Source: Paenibacillus methanolicus (GTDB lineage: Bacteria > Bacillota > Bacilli > Paenibacillales > Paenibacillaceae). From it: a stretch of DNA of 64,000 nt. Position numbers and translations under genes: made by a program. Shown here piece by piece: positions 53,361-62,470 of the stretch. Location of the stretch: contig NZ_VNHS01000001.1 in NCBI RefSeq assembly GCF_008124765.1, positions 930,001-994,000 on the forward strand, given 5' to 3'. Every line of letters starts with the position of its first letter. Position 1 is the stretch's first letter. The notes below the pieces were generated by a model, which saw nothing but the letters and a program-made list of their open reading frames with translations, was not told where the DNA came from and ran no database searches.

Positions 53361-54332
53361 TTACCACAAGCTGTTGCCGGTTCTTCTCGCGAGCAAATTA
53401 GCAATCGTCAGCAGCGTGACGCTAACCAAGGCTTTCGATAAGCCAATCGCCGTCGCATAAGAGTACCGGAAGTTGTCGATACCGACTCGAACCACGAATA
53501 CATCCAGCGAATCCGATACATCCCTTAAGCCCGGATTGGAAGCAAGGATGAGAATATCTTCAAAGCCCGCGTTAAGCAGGTTACCAATAGCCAAGATCAT
53601 GAAAATAATGACGACCGGCATAATGCAAGGCAGCGTGATGAGATACATTTGACGGAACCGGCTTGCGCCGTCCATCGAAGCAGCCTCGTATAAATGCGGA
53701 TCAATACCCGAGATTGCGGCCAAATAAATGATGGAACTGAATCCGATTTCTTTCCAGACGTTCGTGGTGACCAAGATGCTCCAGAAATACTCCGGCAGCG
53801 ATAAGAAGTTCACCGGCTCGTCGACGAAATTCAGCTTCTCGAGCACCATGTTCAAACTTCCGTTGTCCGTTGCGAGAATCGAGGTAACCATGCCGCCGAT
53901 CACGACCCAAGACAAGAAGTGCGGCAAGTAGGTAATCGTTTGGACGACCCGTTTGAAAACCATCTTCCTTACTTCGTTCAGCATGAGCGCCAGAATGATC
54001 GGCGCCGGGAATCCGAACACGAGCTTCAGAAAACTGATGACGATCGTGTTGCGCATGACCGGGTAAAATTCCGGCGAAGTGAAGAAATCCTGAAAGTGCT
54101 TGAAGCCTACCCAATCGTTATTTAGCAGATCCGCTCCGAGCTTGTAGTTCTGGAATGCGATCAGCACCCCATACATCGGCATGTACGCGAATACAAAGAT
54201 TAGTGCCAGGGCTGGCAGCACCATGAGCTGAATGTCCAGCTGCTTGAAGAACCGCTTCACCACATTGTTCTTTGGTTTTCCCAAATGCGCCGGCATTTGA
54301 ATTTCCTGGCTGGCGGCAGGTGTATTCGCCAT
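53361..54332 (-). CDS. sugar ABC transporter permease (LplB/YteP-type)
   Basis: A 323-residue permease with six predicted helices. Its EAA loop is YEAASMDGASRFRQMYLITL (about residues 212-231), and it ends TIANLLARRTGNSLW. It is the first gene of the importer operon. GGAGGAGG lies upstream of the ATG. A cre-like site in the leader suggests CcpA control. Confidence 0.95.
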   Translation of the reverse strand: MANTPAASQEIQMPAHLGKPKNNVVKRFFKQLDIQLMVLPALALIFVFAYMPMYGVLIAFQNYKLGADLLNNDWVGFKHFQDFFTSPEFYPVMRNTIVISFLKLVFGFPAPIILALMLNEVRKMVFKRVVQTITYLPHFLSWVVIGGMVTSILATDNGSLNMVLEKLNFVDEPVNFLSLPEYFWSILVTTNVWKEIGFSSIIYLAAISGIDPHLYEAASMDGASRFRQMYLITLPCIMPVVIIFMILAIGNLLNAGFEDILILASNPGLRDVSDSLDVFVVRVGIDNFRYSYATAIGLSKALVSVTLLTIANLLARRTGNSLW

Positions 54333-54367
54333 TCAAGAATCCTCCTCCTTTTTCATTGTTTGACCGC

Positions 54368-54381
54368 TTAAAGCGCTTAAA
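54368..54381 (-). promoter_or_regulatory. cre-like site in the ABC importer leader
   Basis: On the minus strand TTTAAGCGCTTTAA matches 12 of 14 positions of TGWAANCGNTNWCA and is nearly palindromic. It lies 36 nt before the LplB-type gene. CcpA bound there could block transcription when preferred sugars are present. Confidence 0.5.
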
Positions 54382-54822
54382 CTTGGAGCATCAACCATTT
54401 GAAAAGGAGAACCTTACGTGATTCATTTCGGTTAAATCTCCCTCCAGTAACCGTTTCAGTTCCTTGTTGTACGTTTATTGTATCGAAGGCGCAAAAAGGG
54501 AACTATATAGCTGAGCAACGAAAAATGATAGTATTCAATTACGATGATAGAAAAAGCGACATGAACCATTCCGCGTATCATAAAAATGCGTACGTGAACT
54601 CTTCTAAAGAAGGAAACATTCGTTCTGCAGCCCTTGTTCGCCCTTGCGGCCCGCCGAGAATTAGGACGAACGCGACTATGTGCGACATGGCGTAAGACGC
54701 CTGTTCAGGACGACAGACCTAGCTAGAGCCAAGCCAATTCGTAGTACAGTATGCAGCGGGAAATTTTGCTTCATTAATACACCTTTTGGGCTCTATGCAC
54801 CGTGCAATTCGGTTCGTGTAAT
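54382..54822. other. gene-free leader region of the ABC importer
   Basis: This stretch holds no reading frame with both a ribosome site and protein-like composition. A GGAGGGAGAT on the minus strand and a possible TACAAT element (54478-54483, minus strand) may belong to the importer promoter. Nothing else is recognisable. Confidence 0.5.
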
Positions 54823-54878
54823 AAAAAACAAAAACAGCTGGACGAACGCGCATCCTACGCGTTTCATCCAGCTGTTTT
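54823..54878 (-). terminator. terminator of the 47-residue gene
   Basis: AAAACAGCTGGA (54831-54842) pairs perfectly with TCCAGCTGTTTT (54867-54878), with an inner CGCG pair. The minus strand continues into a T-rich tail. It ends 30 nt from the small gene's stop. Confidence 0.85.
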
Positions 54879-54907
54879 CTATCTCAACAGACGAGCAGAT
54901 CGATCCC

Positions 54908-55051
54908 CTAACCGGTCGATGGCGTATTCGGCTCGCTTCCTTTTTGCCTGCGGTTGTTGTTTTCCACGGATGCTTCGTTATTTTCGGCATGGCTCGACTT
55001 TATTTGAAAAGCCTGCTGCTGTCCGGCAAAATCTTTGCTTTTACGGCTCAT
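54908..55051 (-). CDS. small hydrophilic protein, 47 residues
   Basis: An ATG preceded by AAAGGAGGCGATGTC opens a 47-codon frame. The product begins MSRKSKDFAGQQQAFQIKSS and continues with a Glu/Asn-rich middle (HAENNEASVENNNRRQKG). It is rich in Gln, Asn, Lys and Ser, with no hydrophobic stretch and no Cys or Trp. I do not recognise a family. The composition recalls small acid-soluble or other spore-associated proteins, which is only a guess. The very strong ribosome site and dedicated terminator support it as a real gene. Confidence 0.65.
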   Translation of the reverse strand: MSRKSKDFAGQQQAFQIKSSHAENNEASVENNNRRQKGSEPNTPSTG

Positions 55052-55267
55052 GACATCGCCTCCTTTACATGATTTTCATAATGATTGGGTCATTGCACGT
55101 TAGTTTGCGCGAAGGATTCCATTCATACTCCAATATTATTATCCTTTAATTTCCACAATTGATATTTATATTGTCTTTTACGAGGTAGTTCACATGCTTG
55201 GTCCGATATTTTGTTGTCGATCGTTGAAATCTGTAATAAATCGTTAGTATGTGTAATCGACGCTATA

Positions 55268-55296
55268 TTGTGGAAGAACAACCTGTATTATATGAT
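55268..55296 (+). promoter_or_regulatory. promoter of the chitin-active oxidase gene
   Basis: TTGTGG (55268-55273) and TATGAT (55291-55296) are 17 nt apart in AT-rich DNA. The transcript would carry a leader of about 175 nt containing the cre-like site. The region from 55052 to 55478 holds no other gene that I can support. Confidence 0.5.
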
Positions 55297-55425
55297 AAAT
55301 GATATAAACGAGTCGGGCGTTTATACTCGTCAAGGCAAGTGAACCCATCACCCGGCCGTCGCATGACAAAGACGACATACAGGTTTCGACGAAAGGAGGC
55401 AACGCTGGCTGCAGAAGCCATGTCA

Positions 55426-55439
55426 TGTAAGCGCTTAAT
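55426..55439 (+). promoter_or_regulatory. cre-like site upstream of the AA10 gene
   Basis: TGTAAGCGCTTAAT matches 12 of 14 positions of TGWAANCGNTNWCA, including the full TGTAAGCGCTTA core. It lies 40 nt before the start codon and downstream of the likely promoter, a roadblock position typical of CcpA repression. Confidence 0.6.
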
Positions 55440-55478
55440 AATCTGACTTATCAAACATTTTAAGGAGGAAAATATTGT

Positions 55479-56513
55479 ATGACATTACGTTTCGCTGATC
55501 AAGCTCTGCTCAGAAAGATGATCGTTGCCGGCGGGGTTATGTTCCTGGTCGCTCTCTCGATGGTATTGTTCACGAACAACAAAGCATCCGCTCACGGCTA
55601 CATTGAAGGACCTGCCAGCCGTGCCGCGCTTTGTAAGTCCGGCGCGAACACGAACTGCGGCCAGATCGTATACGAGCCGCAAAGTCTCGAGGCGCCTAAA
55701 GGCTGGCCGGCTGCCGGCCCTGCCGACGGCAAAATCGCGAGCGCGGGCGGCGCGTTCCCTAACCTGGATGAGCAATCCTCCACGCGTTGGAGCAAAGTAA
55801 ATCTGCAAGCCGGCCCGGTTACGTTCCAATGGAAACTGACGGCTAACCATGCAACGGCAAGCTGGAAATACTACATTACGAAAGACGGCTGGGATCAAAA
55901 CGCTCCGCTGTCCCGCAATTCCTTCAACCTGACGCCTTTCTGCGACATTCCTTACAACGGCGTGAAGCCGCCGACGAACTATGCAAGCAGCTGCAACCTG
56001 CCGGCTAAATCCGGCTACCATGTCATCCTGGCCGTATGGGAAGTTGCCGACACGGCTAACGCGTTCTACAATGTGATCGACGCTAACTTCGGCGGCGGCA
56101 CGACTAACCCAGGTCTGGGCACGCCTACAGGTCTGGCAGCTAGCTCCGTCACGAACACGAGCCTGACGCTGTCCTGGACGGCTGTATCCGGCGCGACTAG
56201 CTACGAAGTGTACCGTAACGGCGCTCTCGTCGGCACGTCCACAACGACTTCGTTCGCGAACAGCGGCCTGACGGCCGGAACCTCGTACTCCTTCACAGTC
56301 AAAGCGAAAAACGCAACAACGACTTCCGCCGCTTCTTCCGCGCTGACCGTGTCCACGACCGGCGGCACGACGACGACAAACCCGGCTTGGAGCTCGACGG
56401 CGGTGTACCTTGGCGGCGCCAAAGTGTCGTACAATGGCAACAACTACGAAGCTAAATGGTGGACGCAAGGCGAAACGCCAGGATCCGCAGACGTATGGAA
56501 GCTGATTCCGTAA
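55479..56513 (+). CDS. secreted AA10 lytic polysaccharide monooxygenase with FnIII and CBM5/12
   Basis: A 344-residue secreted enzyme. The signal peptide ends NNKASA, so the mature protein starts HGYIEGPASRAALC. That N-terminal His plus the His in LTANHATASWKYY form the copper histidine brace of AA10 (formerly CBM33) oxidases. The catalytic domain covers about residues 39-207. A fibronectin III domain (about 213-300) and a C-terminal CBM5/12 (WSSTAVYLGGAKVSYNGNNY, then WWTQGETPG) follow. It cleaves crystalline chitin, or possibly cellulose, by oxidation. TAAGGAGG precedes the ATG. The N-terminal extension before the hydrophobic core is rather long. Confidence 0.95.
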   Translation: MTLRFADQALLRKMIVAGGVMFLVALSMVLFTNNKASAHGYIEGPASRAALCKSGANTNCGQIVYEPQSLEAPKGWPAAGPADGKIASAGGAFPNLDEQSSTRWSKVNLQAGPVTFQWKLTANHATASWKYYITKDGWDQNAPLSRNSFNLTPFCDIPYNGVKPPTNYASSCNLPAKSGYHVILAVWEVADTANAFYNVIDANFGGGTTNPGLGTPTGLAASSVTNTSLTLSWTAVSGATSYEVYRNGALVGTSTTTSFANSGLTAGTSYSFTVKAKNATTTSAASSALTVSTTGGTTTTNPAWSSTAVYLGGAKVSYNGNNYEAKWWTQGETPGSADVWKLIP

Positions 56514-56531
56514 GGATGACGCGATAATAAC

Positions 56532-56562
56532 GAAGAACCCGCCTGAATCAGGCGGGTTCTTC
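56532..56562. terminator. bidirectional terminator between AA10 and heme O synthase genes
   Basis: GAAGAACCCGCCTGA pairs with TCAGGCGGGTTCTTC (56532-56562), a 14- to 15-bp stem with a very small loop. T-rich sequence follows in the plus direction. Confidence 0.85.
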
Positions 56563-56577
56563 TGTTTGCTTAATATT

Positions 56578-57510
56578 CTACCCCATAAGCGGCTTAATTA
56601 ACGAATAGCCGATCACGATTAACAGCAAAATCGTAATATGATTCAGCGAGAAAATAAACATCGATTTGGCCCAGCCGTCCGTTCCCATCCGGCGGTATCC
56701 CGCTAGACTGAGCACGAGCCAGCCCGCGCTCAGCACGACGGACGTGATCGCCACGAACGGGCTGAACGACCAGAACAGCAACCCGGAGAACAGAAGAAGC
56801 ACCAAGTAGAAATTCGTCTGCCGGTACGTGCGCCGCATGCCTTTGACAACCGGAAGCATCGGAATGTTCGCCGCGCGATACTCCTCCATTCTGCGAATGG
56901 CGATCGCGTAGAAATGCGGCATCTGCCAGATCAGCATGAGGACGAATAGCGCCGCAAGGCCCATATGCGTAATATCCGAGCTGATGGCCGTCCATCCGAT
57001 CAACGGCGGAACGGCGCCGGATAAGCTGCCTACCTCCGTGTTGTAGACGGTTCTGCGTTTGGTCCACATCGTATACGGCACGACATACAAGAACAAGCCC
57101 AAAAATCCGAATAACGCGGATAACGGCGCGGCGGCATACAACGCGGCTATTCCGCCGATCGCCATCATGATGCCGATTGCTAGTCCGCTGCCCAGACTGA
57201 CCGTGCCCGTGACGGTCGGCCGGCTCTTCGTCCGCTCCATGATGACGTCGATATCGCGGTCATATACGTTGTTGAAGGCCCCTGCCGAGCCGATGACGAG
57301 CGCGGAACCAATCAGCGCCAACAAAATATTCCCGATCTCGTTGTAGAACGGGATGTCGTTCACGAGCAGTGCCATGCTTAGGCCGGCGAACATGGAAATC
57401 AGATTGGATTTAATGATGCCGACTTTTATCGTATCGAACAGTATTTTTGAAATAGACCCCGTAGACAAGTCGTAACCGGAATTGAGCCGGTTCCCCTTAA
57501 TCGCGCTCAT
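56578..57510 (-). CDS. ctaB: protoheme IX farnesyltransferase (heme O synthase)
   Basis: A 310-residue UbiA-family membrane prenyltransferase with about nine helices. The first Asp-rich motif is NNVYDRDIDVIMERTKSRP (about residues 80-98). YTMWTKRRTVYNTEVGSLSG and WQMPHFYAIAIRR (about 190-202) are CtaB/CyoE signatures. It attaches farnesyl to heme B to make heme O for terminal oxidases. It stands alone here, without ctaA or cytochrome oxidase genes, so the main cta cluster is probably elsewhere. The first in-frame residues (MSAIKGNRLNSGYDLSTGS) are a plausible cytoplasmic N-terminus. Confidence 0.94.
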   Translation of the reverse strand: MSAIKGNRLNSGYDLSTGSISKILFDTIKVGIIKSNLISMFAGLSMALLVNDIPFYNEIGNILLALIGSALVIGSAGAFNNVYDRDIDVIMERTKSRPTVTGTVSLGSGLAIGIMMAIGGIAALYAAAPLSALFGFLGLFLYVVPYTMWTKRRTVYNTEVGSLSGAVPPLIGWTAISSDITHMGLAALFVLMLIWQMPHFYAIAIRRMEEYRAANIPMLPVVKGMRRTYRQTNFYLVLLLFSGLLFWSFSPFVAITSVVLSAGWLVLSLAGYRRMGTDGWAKSMFIFSLNHITILLLIVIGYSLIKPLMG

Positions 57511-57632
57511 GAAGCAAACGCCTCCTAACTCCTCTTTGTACCTTTATGCTATCATAAATCGCCGCTTCCATACGCATGTTAAGCCAATCCATCATGAATC
57601 TGTCAAAATCATGTGACACTTTCGTTAAAATT

Positions 57633-57658
57633 AAAACCGACCCGCTCTCGCAGGTCGG
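57633..57658 (-). terminator. terminator of the HAD gene
   Basis: CCGACC (57637-57642) pairs with GGTCGG (57653-57658), and the minus strand continues TTTTAATTTT. It is a short stem but well placed, just behind the stop codon. Confidence 0.7.
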
Positions 57659-57664
57659 CTGACA

Positions 57665-58441
57665 TTACGCGATAAGACCGGCATGCTTCAATCCGTTGCG
57701 GATGCCGCGATCGTCGACCGAAGTCGTGACATAGTCCGCGAACGGAAGCAATTCGGGATGCGAGTTGCCCATGGCAATGCCGAGTCCGGCAAATCGGAGC
57801 ATCTCCTTGTCGTTCAATCCGTCGCCGAACGCGATCGACTCCGCGACCGGGATATCCAGCTCGCGAAGCATCGCTTCCATGCCTTGCGCCTTGGAGCCGC
57901 CGTATGGCAGGACGTCCAATGCGCCGCGATGCCAGCGTATAAAGGTGAAATCGTCCAAAAGCGCATCGTAGAGCGCATCCTCGTGACTTTCGCAGTGGAG
58001 GAACAACTGGAGCACCTCGTTCGTTCTCCAAAATTCCGAATCCGTCCCCGGCAACTCCACTTTCAGCGACAGCACGGATTCCGTTACAAGCGGGCAATCG
58101 GCGCGATTTGCGAAGAAATCGTGTTCGCCCTCGTAAACGAGCGTATGTTGATGCTGCTCGGCCAAAGCCACGAGCGTTTCGATGCTTGTCCGAGGAATGA
58201 CGCGTTTATACACCGTCTTGCCCCGATAGACCGCAAGCGCGCCGTTCAAACATACGAACGAATCGATCCCCAGCAGCTCCGCTAACGGTTTAATGAAATA
58301 AGGTGCTCGTCCCGAGGCGATGACCGGCTCTACGCCGGCTGCCTTCAATTCGCGAATGGCGTCGATCGTATCCTGCGGTACGACTTTCTCTTCATTCACC
58401 AGCGTGCCGTCGATATCAAAAAAAGCGATTTTGTACGTCAT
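57665..58441 (-). CDS. Cof-type HAD-IIB hydrolase
   Basis: A 258-residue phosphatase of the Cof/YidA type. Motif I is AFFDIDGTLVNEE (nucleophile Asp about residue 9), motif II is VIASGRAPYF, and motif III/IV is AFGDGLNDKEML with KAQGMEAML before it. A type IIB cap lies between. Such enzymes dephosphorylate sugar phosphates, flavin or pyridoxal phosphate with broad specificity. The gene is monocistronic. Confidence 0.93.
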   Translation of the reverse strand: MTYKIAFFDIDGTLVNEEKVVPQDTIDAIRELKAAGVEPVIASGRAPYFIKPLAELLGIDSFVCLNGALAVYRGKTVYKRVIPRTSIETLVALAEQHQHTLVYEGEHDFFANRADCPLVTESVLSLKVELPGTDSEFWRTNEVLQLFLHCESHEDALYDALLDDFTFIRWHRGALDVLPYGGSKAQGMEAMLRELDIPVAESIAFGDGLNDKEMLRFAGLGIAMGNSHPELLPFADYVTTSVDDRGIRNGLKHAGLIA

Positions 58442-58625
58442 GCGTGCCCTCTCCCATCCATTTCTCTCGTTTGCGCCTTAGCAAACTTTTCTATAACGTA
58501 CAGTATAGCATGTTTCTCGCTCGCCAACAGTACGGGACATATTTCTATGAATTTCGACCTCTATTTCCCAAGCGCATGGTATGATAGTACCAATCATCCA
58601 TCCGACCAAATGAGGTAGAGAACAC

Positions 58626-60452
58626 ATGAATACAAGTCTTCGCAAGTGGAAATGGAGCTTTAATTTGTTTATCCTGGCCGTCCTGCTCACGGTGTACGCC
58701 TTCGACTCGCTGCAGAACGTATCCTACTCGCTCGTCGACTATAACGCGCGGCAGGCCGCGGAAGGCGTCGCGCCGCACGAAGATATCGTCGTCGTAGCCA
58801 TCGACGAAGAATCGATTCAGACGCTCGGTCAGTTCCCTTGGAGCCGCGACGTCTACATCTCGTTCCTCCAGGCGCTCGAGCAGGAGCAGAATCGGCCCAA
58901 GGCGATCGCCTTCGATATTCTGTTCACCGATCCGGGCGAGGATCCGCAGATCGATGCCGATCTGGCGGCCGAACTTCGCAAGCACGATAACGTCATCTTG
59001 CCTTCCTACATTAATACGGAGAACGCATTCACGCGGACGACGATCGCCAACAAATCGGCTCCGCTGCAAGCCCAAGAAATCGTGAAGCCGATCCCGGAAT
59101 TCAGCGAAGCGGTCCATCCTGCTCACATTAACCGGCTGTTAGACGACGATGGCGTCATTCGCAGAACTTGGCTGCAAATCGAGACCCCGGAGGGCAAGAT
59201 CCCATCGCTCGCGTTCCAAGCGGCGAAAATGTACGGCGCGGACGTCGATCACTTCCTCGGCTATTCCGATCCCGGACCGAACCCGCTGTCAGAGGTCACG
59301 ATTCAATACGTCAGCGATGCGAACGGATTCATGACGATTCCGTTTTCCTATATATTGACCGGCGACGTGCCGCTGGAGAATTTCAAGGATCGCATCGTCC
59401 TCGTCGGCTACACGTCGGCCGGGGTCACCGATGAAGGCGTGACGCCGATCGAGAAAAGCATGAAGCTTGTCTATGCGCATGCGAATATCGTGAATCAGCT
59501 GATCAACAACGTTCATATTCAAGTGATCCCGCCGTGGGTTGATCTGGCCGGCATGCTGGTCCTCTATGTACTAACGCTGTTCCTGGTCTGGCGCTTCCGC
59601 TCGATCTGGGCGCTGCTCTACTTCGTCATCGGCCTCGCGCTGCTGCTCGGCGGCCAATATTACCTGTATCCGCATCATGTTGTCTTGACCGTCACGTACA
59701 CCATGTTCGCGCTCGTCCTGACGTTCCTTGTGAATATCACGATCAAGTCTTTCGCCGAAAGCCTGCAAAAAAACTTCATCACCAAGCAATTCGGCCGGTA
59801 CATCTCGCCCGTTCTCGTTCAGAAGATCGTCAAGGACAATATCGAGATCGAGCTTGGGGGCGTCAGCAAGGAAGCGACGATCATGTTTCTGGATATTCGC
59901 GGTTTTACCGGACTGTCGGAGAAGCTGACGCCTGAAGAAGTCGTCGACTTCCTGAATACGATGTTCAACTTTATCACGAAGACGACGCTCGACAATCACG
60001 GATCGATCGACAAGTTTATCGGCGATGCCGCGATGATCATTTTCAATGCGCCGCTGGACGTGAAGGAGCACGAATATTATGCGGTCAAGACCGCACTCGA
60101 GATCCAGCAGGGCATGGTCGCCATCCGGCAGTCGATCTTCGAGAAACACGGCGTAACCGTCAACGTCGGCATCGGCATCAACACCGGCACCGTCGTCGTC
60201 GGCAACATCGGCTCCTTCCTCCGCATTGACTATACGGCCATCGGCGATAACGTCAATATCGCGGCTAGGATCGAGTCCAGCACAACGGCCGGGCAAGTGC
60301 TCGTCTCCGAATCGACGTATGAGGCGACCAAATCGCATTTCCGCTACGAATACGTCGGCGAGAAGCTGTTCAAAGGCAAGAGCAGTACGATCAACGTCTA
60401 CGAACCAACCGGCCCGATCGGCGAGAGCGGAGTTCACGATTCGGAATCCTAA
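58626..60452 (+). CDS. CHASE2-domain class III adenylate cyclase
   Basis: A 608-residue membrane protein. One N-terminal helix (about residues 9-26) is followed by an extracytoplasmic CHASE2 sensor (about 35-300), three closely spaced helices (about 305-375) and a cytoplasmic class III cyclase domain (about 400-590). Metal-binding Asp are in MFLDIRGFT and KFIGDAAMI. The base-selecting pair is Lys (SIDKFIGD) and Asp (RIDYTAIGD), and the transition-state Asn/Arg are in NVNIAARIE. That set predicts ATP as substrate and a complete active site. It is monocistronic. Confidence 0.93.
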   Translation: MNTSLRKWKWSFNLFILAVLLTVYAFDSLQNVSYSLVDYNARQAAEGVAPHEDIVVVAIDEESIQTLGQFPWSRDVYISFLQALEQEQNRPKAIAFDILFTDPGEDPQIDADLAAELRKHDNVILPSYINTENAFTRTTIANKSAPLQAQEIVKPIPEFSEAVHPAHINRLLDDDGVIRRTWLQIETPEGKIPSLAFQAAKMYGADVDHFLGYSDPGPNPLSEVTIQYVSDANGFMTIPFSYILTGDVPLENFKDRIVLVGYTSAGVTDEGVTPIEKSMKLVYAHANIVNQLINNVHIQVIPPWVDLAGMLVLYVLTLFLVWRFRSIWALLYFVIGLALLLGGQYYLYPHHVVLTVTYTMFALVLTFLVNITIKSFAESLQKNFITKQFGRYISPVLVQKIVKDNIEIELGGVSKEATIMFLDIRGFTGLSEKLTPEEVVDFLNTMFNFITKTTLDNHGSIDKFIGDAAMIIFNAPLDVKEHEYYAVKTALEIQQGMVAIRQSIFEKHGVTVNVGIGINTGTVVVGNIGSFLRIDYTAIGDNVNIAARIESSTTAGQVLVSESTYEATKSHFRYEYVGEKLFKGKSSTINVYEPTGPIGESGVHDSES

Positions 60453-60490
60453 TCCGTCCACTTCCGAAGTAATCGAGCGTCTCGTCATAG

Positions 60491-60528
60491 GAAAAAAGAA
60501 CCTGTCCGCTGCATGCGGCAGGTTCTTT
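60491..60528. terminator. bidirectional terminator between cyclase and chemoreceptor genes
   Basis: AAGAACCTGTCCGC (60496-60509) pairs with GCGGCAGGTTCTT (60515-60527) with one bulge. The minus strand continues into six T, and the plus strand has TTT. Confidence 0.88.
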
Positions 60529-60550
60529 GCTTATTGCGCTCCTTGCATCT

Positions 60551-62236
60551 TTACACCTTAAATGCCCGTACCGCTTCCTGCAGCTCCTGCGCCAGCTTGC
60601 TCAAATCCTCGGCCGAGGCGGCAATCTCCTCCATGGACGCATTCTGCTCCTGCGCGGCCGATGCCACGTTGCCCGTGCTGCCCGCCGAATCGCGCGCGAT
60701 GCGCGTTACGCCGTTCACCGTCTCGGCTACGCCCTTGGAGCTGGCGAATACTTGCTCGACGATCGCGGACACTTCCTGCGATTCCGCCGCGACCTGCTCC
60801 ACCGAGCGCACGATGTCGACGAAAGCTTCGCCCGTCAAGCGAACCATGTCGATGCCGGATTTGACGACGGTCGTTCCGTCCTGCATGGAACGCACCGCCT
60901 GCTCCGTGCTATCCTGCATATCCGCGATCAACGTGCGGATCTGCGCGGCTGCTTTGCCCGATTGCTCCGCCAGCTTGCGCACTTCTTCGGCGACGACCGC
61001 GAATCCTCTGCCCTGTTCGCCCGCGCGCGCCGCTTCGATCGCCGCGTTCAGCGCGAGCATGTTCGTCTGGCTGGAAATTTCGGTAATCATCTGAACGATG
61101 TCGCCGATCTCCGTGGACTTATCGCCCAGCATATGAATGACATCGGCGGTCTGGCCGACCGATTGTTGAACCTTGTTCATTTGCTCGACGGCTTGGACGG
61201 CCACCACGCTGCCTTGCTTCGCCTTCTCCGTCGTGGAGATCGTCAGATCGGCGACATGCTGAATCGAGGATGCCGCCTGGTTCATCCCGCGCGTAATTTC
61301 GTCGATCGCCTCTGCCGCTTCGGTAGCCCGCATCGCTTGCTGTTCCGCGCCGCCGGCGATGTCCTGGATCGAACCGGCAATCTGCTCGGTTGCCAGACTC
61401 GTCTGTTCCGCGCTAGCCGCAAGCTCCTCCGATGCCGCGCCGACTTGAAGCACGTTCTGGCTCGCCTGCCCGATCAGCGCACGCAGATTTCCCTTCATCT
61501 GGTTGAACGATTTCGCCAGCTCGCCGATTTCATCGTCGAATTTGGTCGTCATGTCATCGCCGGTGAGATCGCCGTCCGCGATCCGGCGTGCGCCGTCGCG
61601 AATGCGGATGACGGGTCTGGTTACCATGCGGGTGAACAGCACGCCGATGAACATGGAGATCAGAATCGACACAATGGTCAGGAAGAGCAAAGTCGTTTTT
61701 ATATTCGCGACCGATTCCGAGTTCTCGATATTGCGATTATTCAGTTCGTCAATCTGGAATTGCGTTATCTCGTCCGCGGTCGTCCGAATTTCGCGTGCGA
61801 TCGGAATGATTGTTTCCGAAGCTTTCTTGATAGCCGCCTGTTGATCCGGCTGCTTGAGCTGAATGACTTGCTCCACTTCCGACTTGTACGAAGCGTTGAG
61901 TGTTTTCAGCTTGTTCAAAGCTTCGGCAATTTCTGGGATCCGTACTAATTGGAGCGTATCCTCAATATTCGCATCGAGCGCTTGCATGGCATTGTTTACC
62001 GTGTCATTGCCGCCTGTTTCGCCCAGAAGAACGGCGCGAAGTCCGGAGATTTCCTGCGATGCGTTCACCTGAATCGACTTCGTATTGAAGACGATAGCGG
62101 CTTTGCGGTCGATAAGATCCGAATAAGACTCGTCTACATTCGACAAATTAGAATATGACACAAAGCTGATCGTTCCCATCAGCGCGGATAGAATAAAAAA
62201 TCCGGTTTGAAGTTTTGCGCCAACTGACATTTTCAC
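60551..62236 (-). CDS. methyl-accepting chemotaxis protein
   Basis: A 561-residue chemoreceptor. Membrane helices lie at about residues 10-30 and 185-205, enclosing a four-helix-bundle periplasmic-type sensor. A HAMP domain follows (about 206-260), then a long signalling domain with the hairpin tip [30 protein letters not shown], quoted here only as its start [20 protein letters not shown]. The gene appears monocistronic and the ligand is unknown. GGGGG lies 10 nt upstream of a GTG start, and the ATG two codons later is the alternative. Confidence 0.94.
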   Translation of the reverse strand: MKMSVGAKLQTGFFILSALMGTISFVSYSNLSNVDESYSDLIDRKAAIVFNTKSIQVNASQEISGLRAVLLGETGGNDTVNNAMQALDANIEDTLQLVRIPEIAEALNKLKTLNASYKSEVEQVIQLKQPDQQAAIKKASETIIPIAREIRTTADEITQFQIDELNNRNIENSESVANIKTTLLFLTIVSILISMFIGVLFTRMVTRPVIRIRDGARRIADGDLTGDDMTTKFDDEIGELAKSFNQMKGNLRALIGQASQNVLQVGAASEELAASAEQTSLATEQIAGSIQDIAGGAEQQAMRATEAAEAIDEITRGMNQAASSIQHVADLTISTTEKAKQGSVVAVQAVEQMNKVQQSVGQTADVIHMLGDKSTEIGDIVQMITEISSQTNMLALNAAIEAARAGEQGRGFAVVAEEVRKLAEQSGKAAAQIRTLIADMQDSTEQAVRSMQDGTTVVKSGIDMVRLTGEAFVDIVRSVEQVAAESQEVSAIVEQVFASSKGVAETVNGVTRIARDSAGSTGNVASAAQEQNASMEEIAASAEDLSKLAQELQEAVRAFKV

Positions 62237-62470
62237 TCGTTATTTTCCCCCTGTATATGAAATCTCGTGATGTTGACGTCGAAGTCCTTCCCTTCATCGT
62301 GGCTTAGTCATCTTAGCGTATCCTTGCGTCCCAATGGGCAGGGAATTACAGGCATGCTTCGCGGTTCATGAACAAAATCGAGCGGGAGTGATACTTCGCG
62401 CGCATGTGGGTAATTAGTGGATGAGCACTTGGAAATCATTATCGAACGTTCTGCAAAGGAGTGGATCACC

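Noticed and set aside
54399-55072. Two overlapping plus-strand frames (98 and 130 codons) between the importer and the AA10 gene.
   Set aside because: No ribosome site, unusual composition, and the second runs through the terminator and antisense to the better supported 47-residue gene.
55384-55445. Possible leader peptide before the AA10 gene after GAAAGGAGG.
   Set aside because: Only a CTG start at usable distance and 14 codons; not supportable as a gene.
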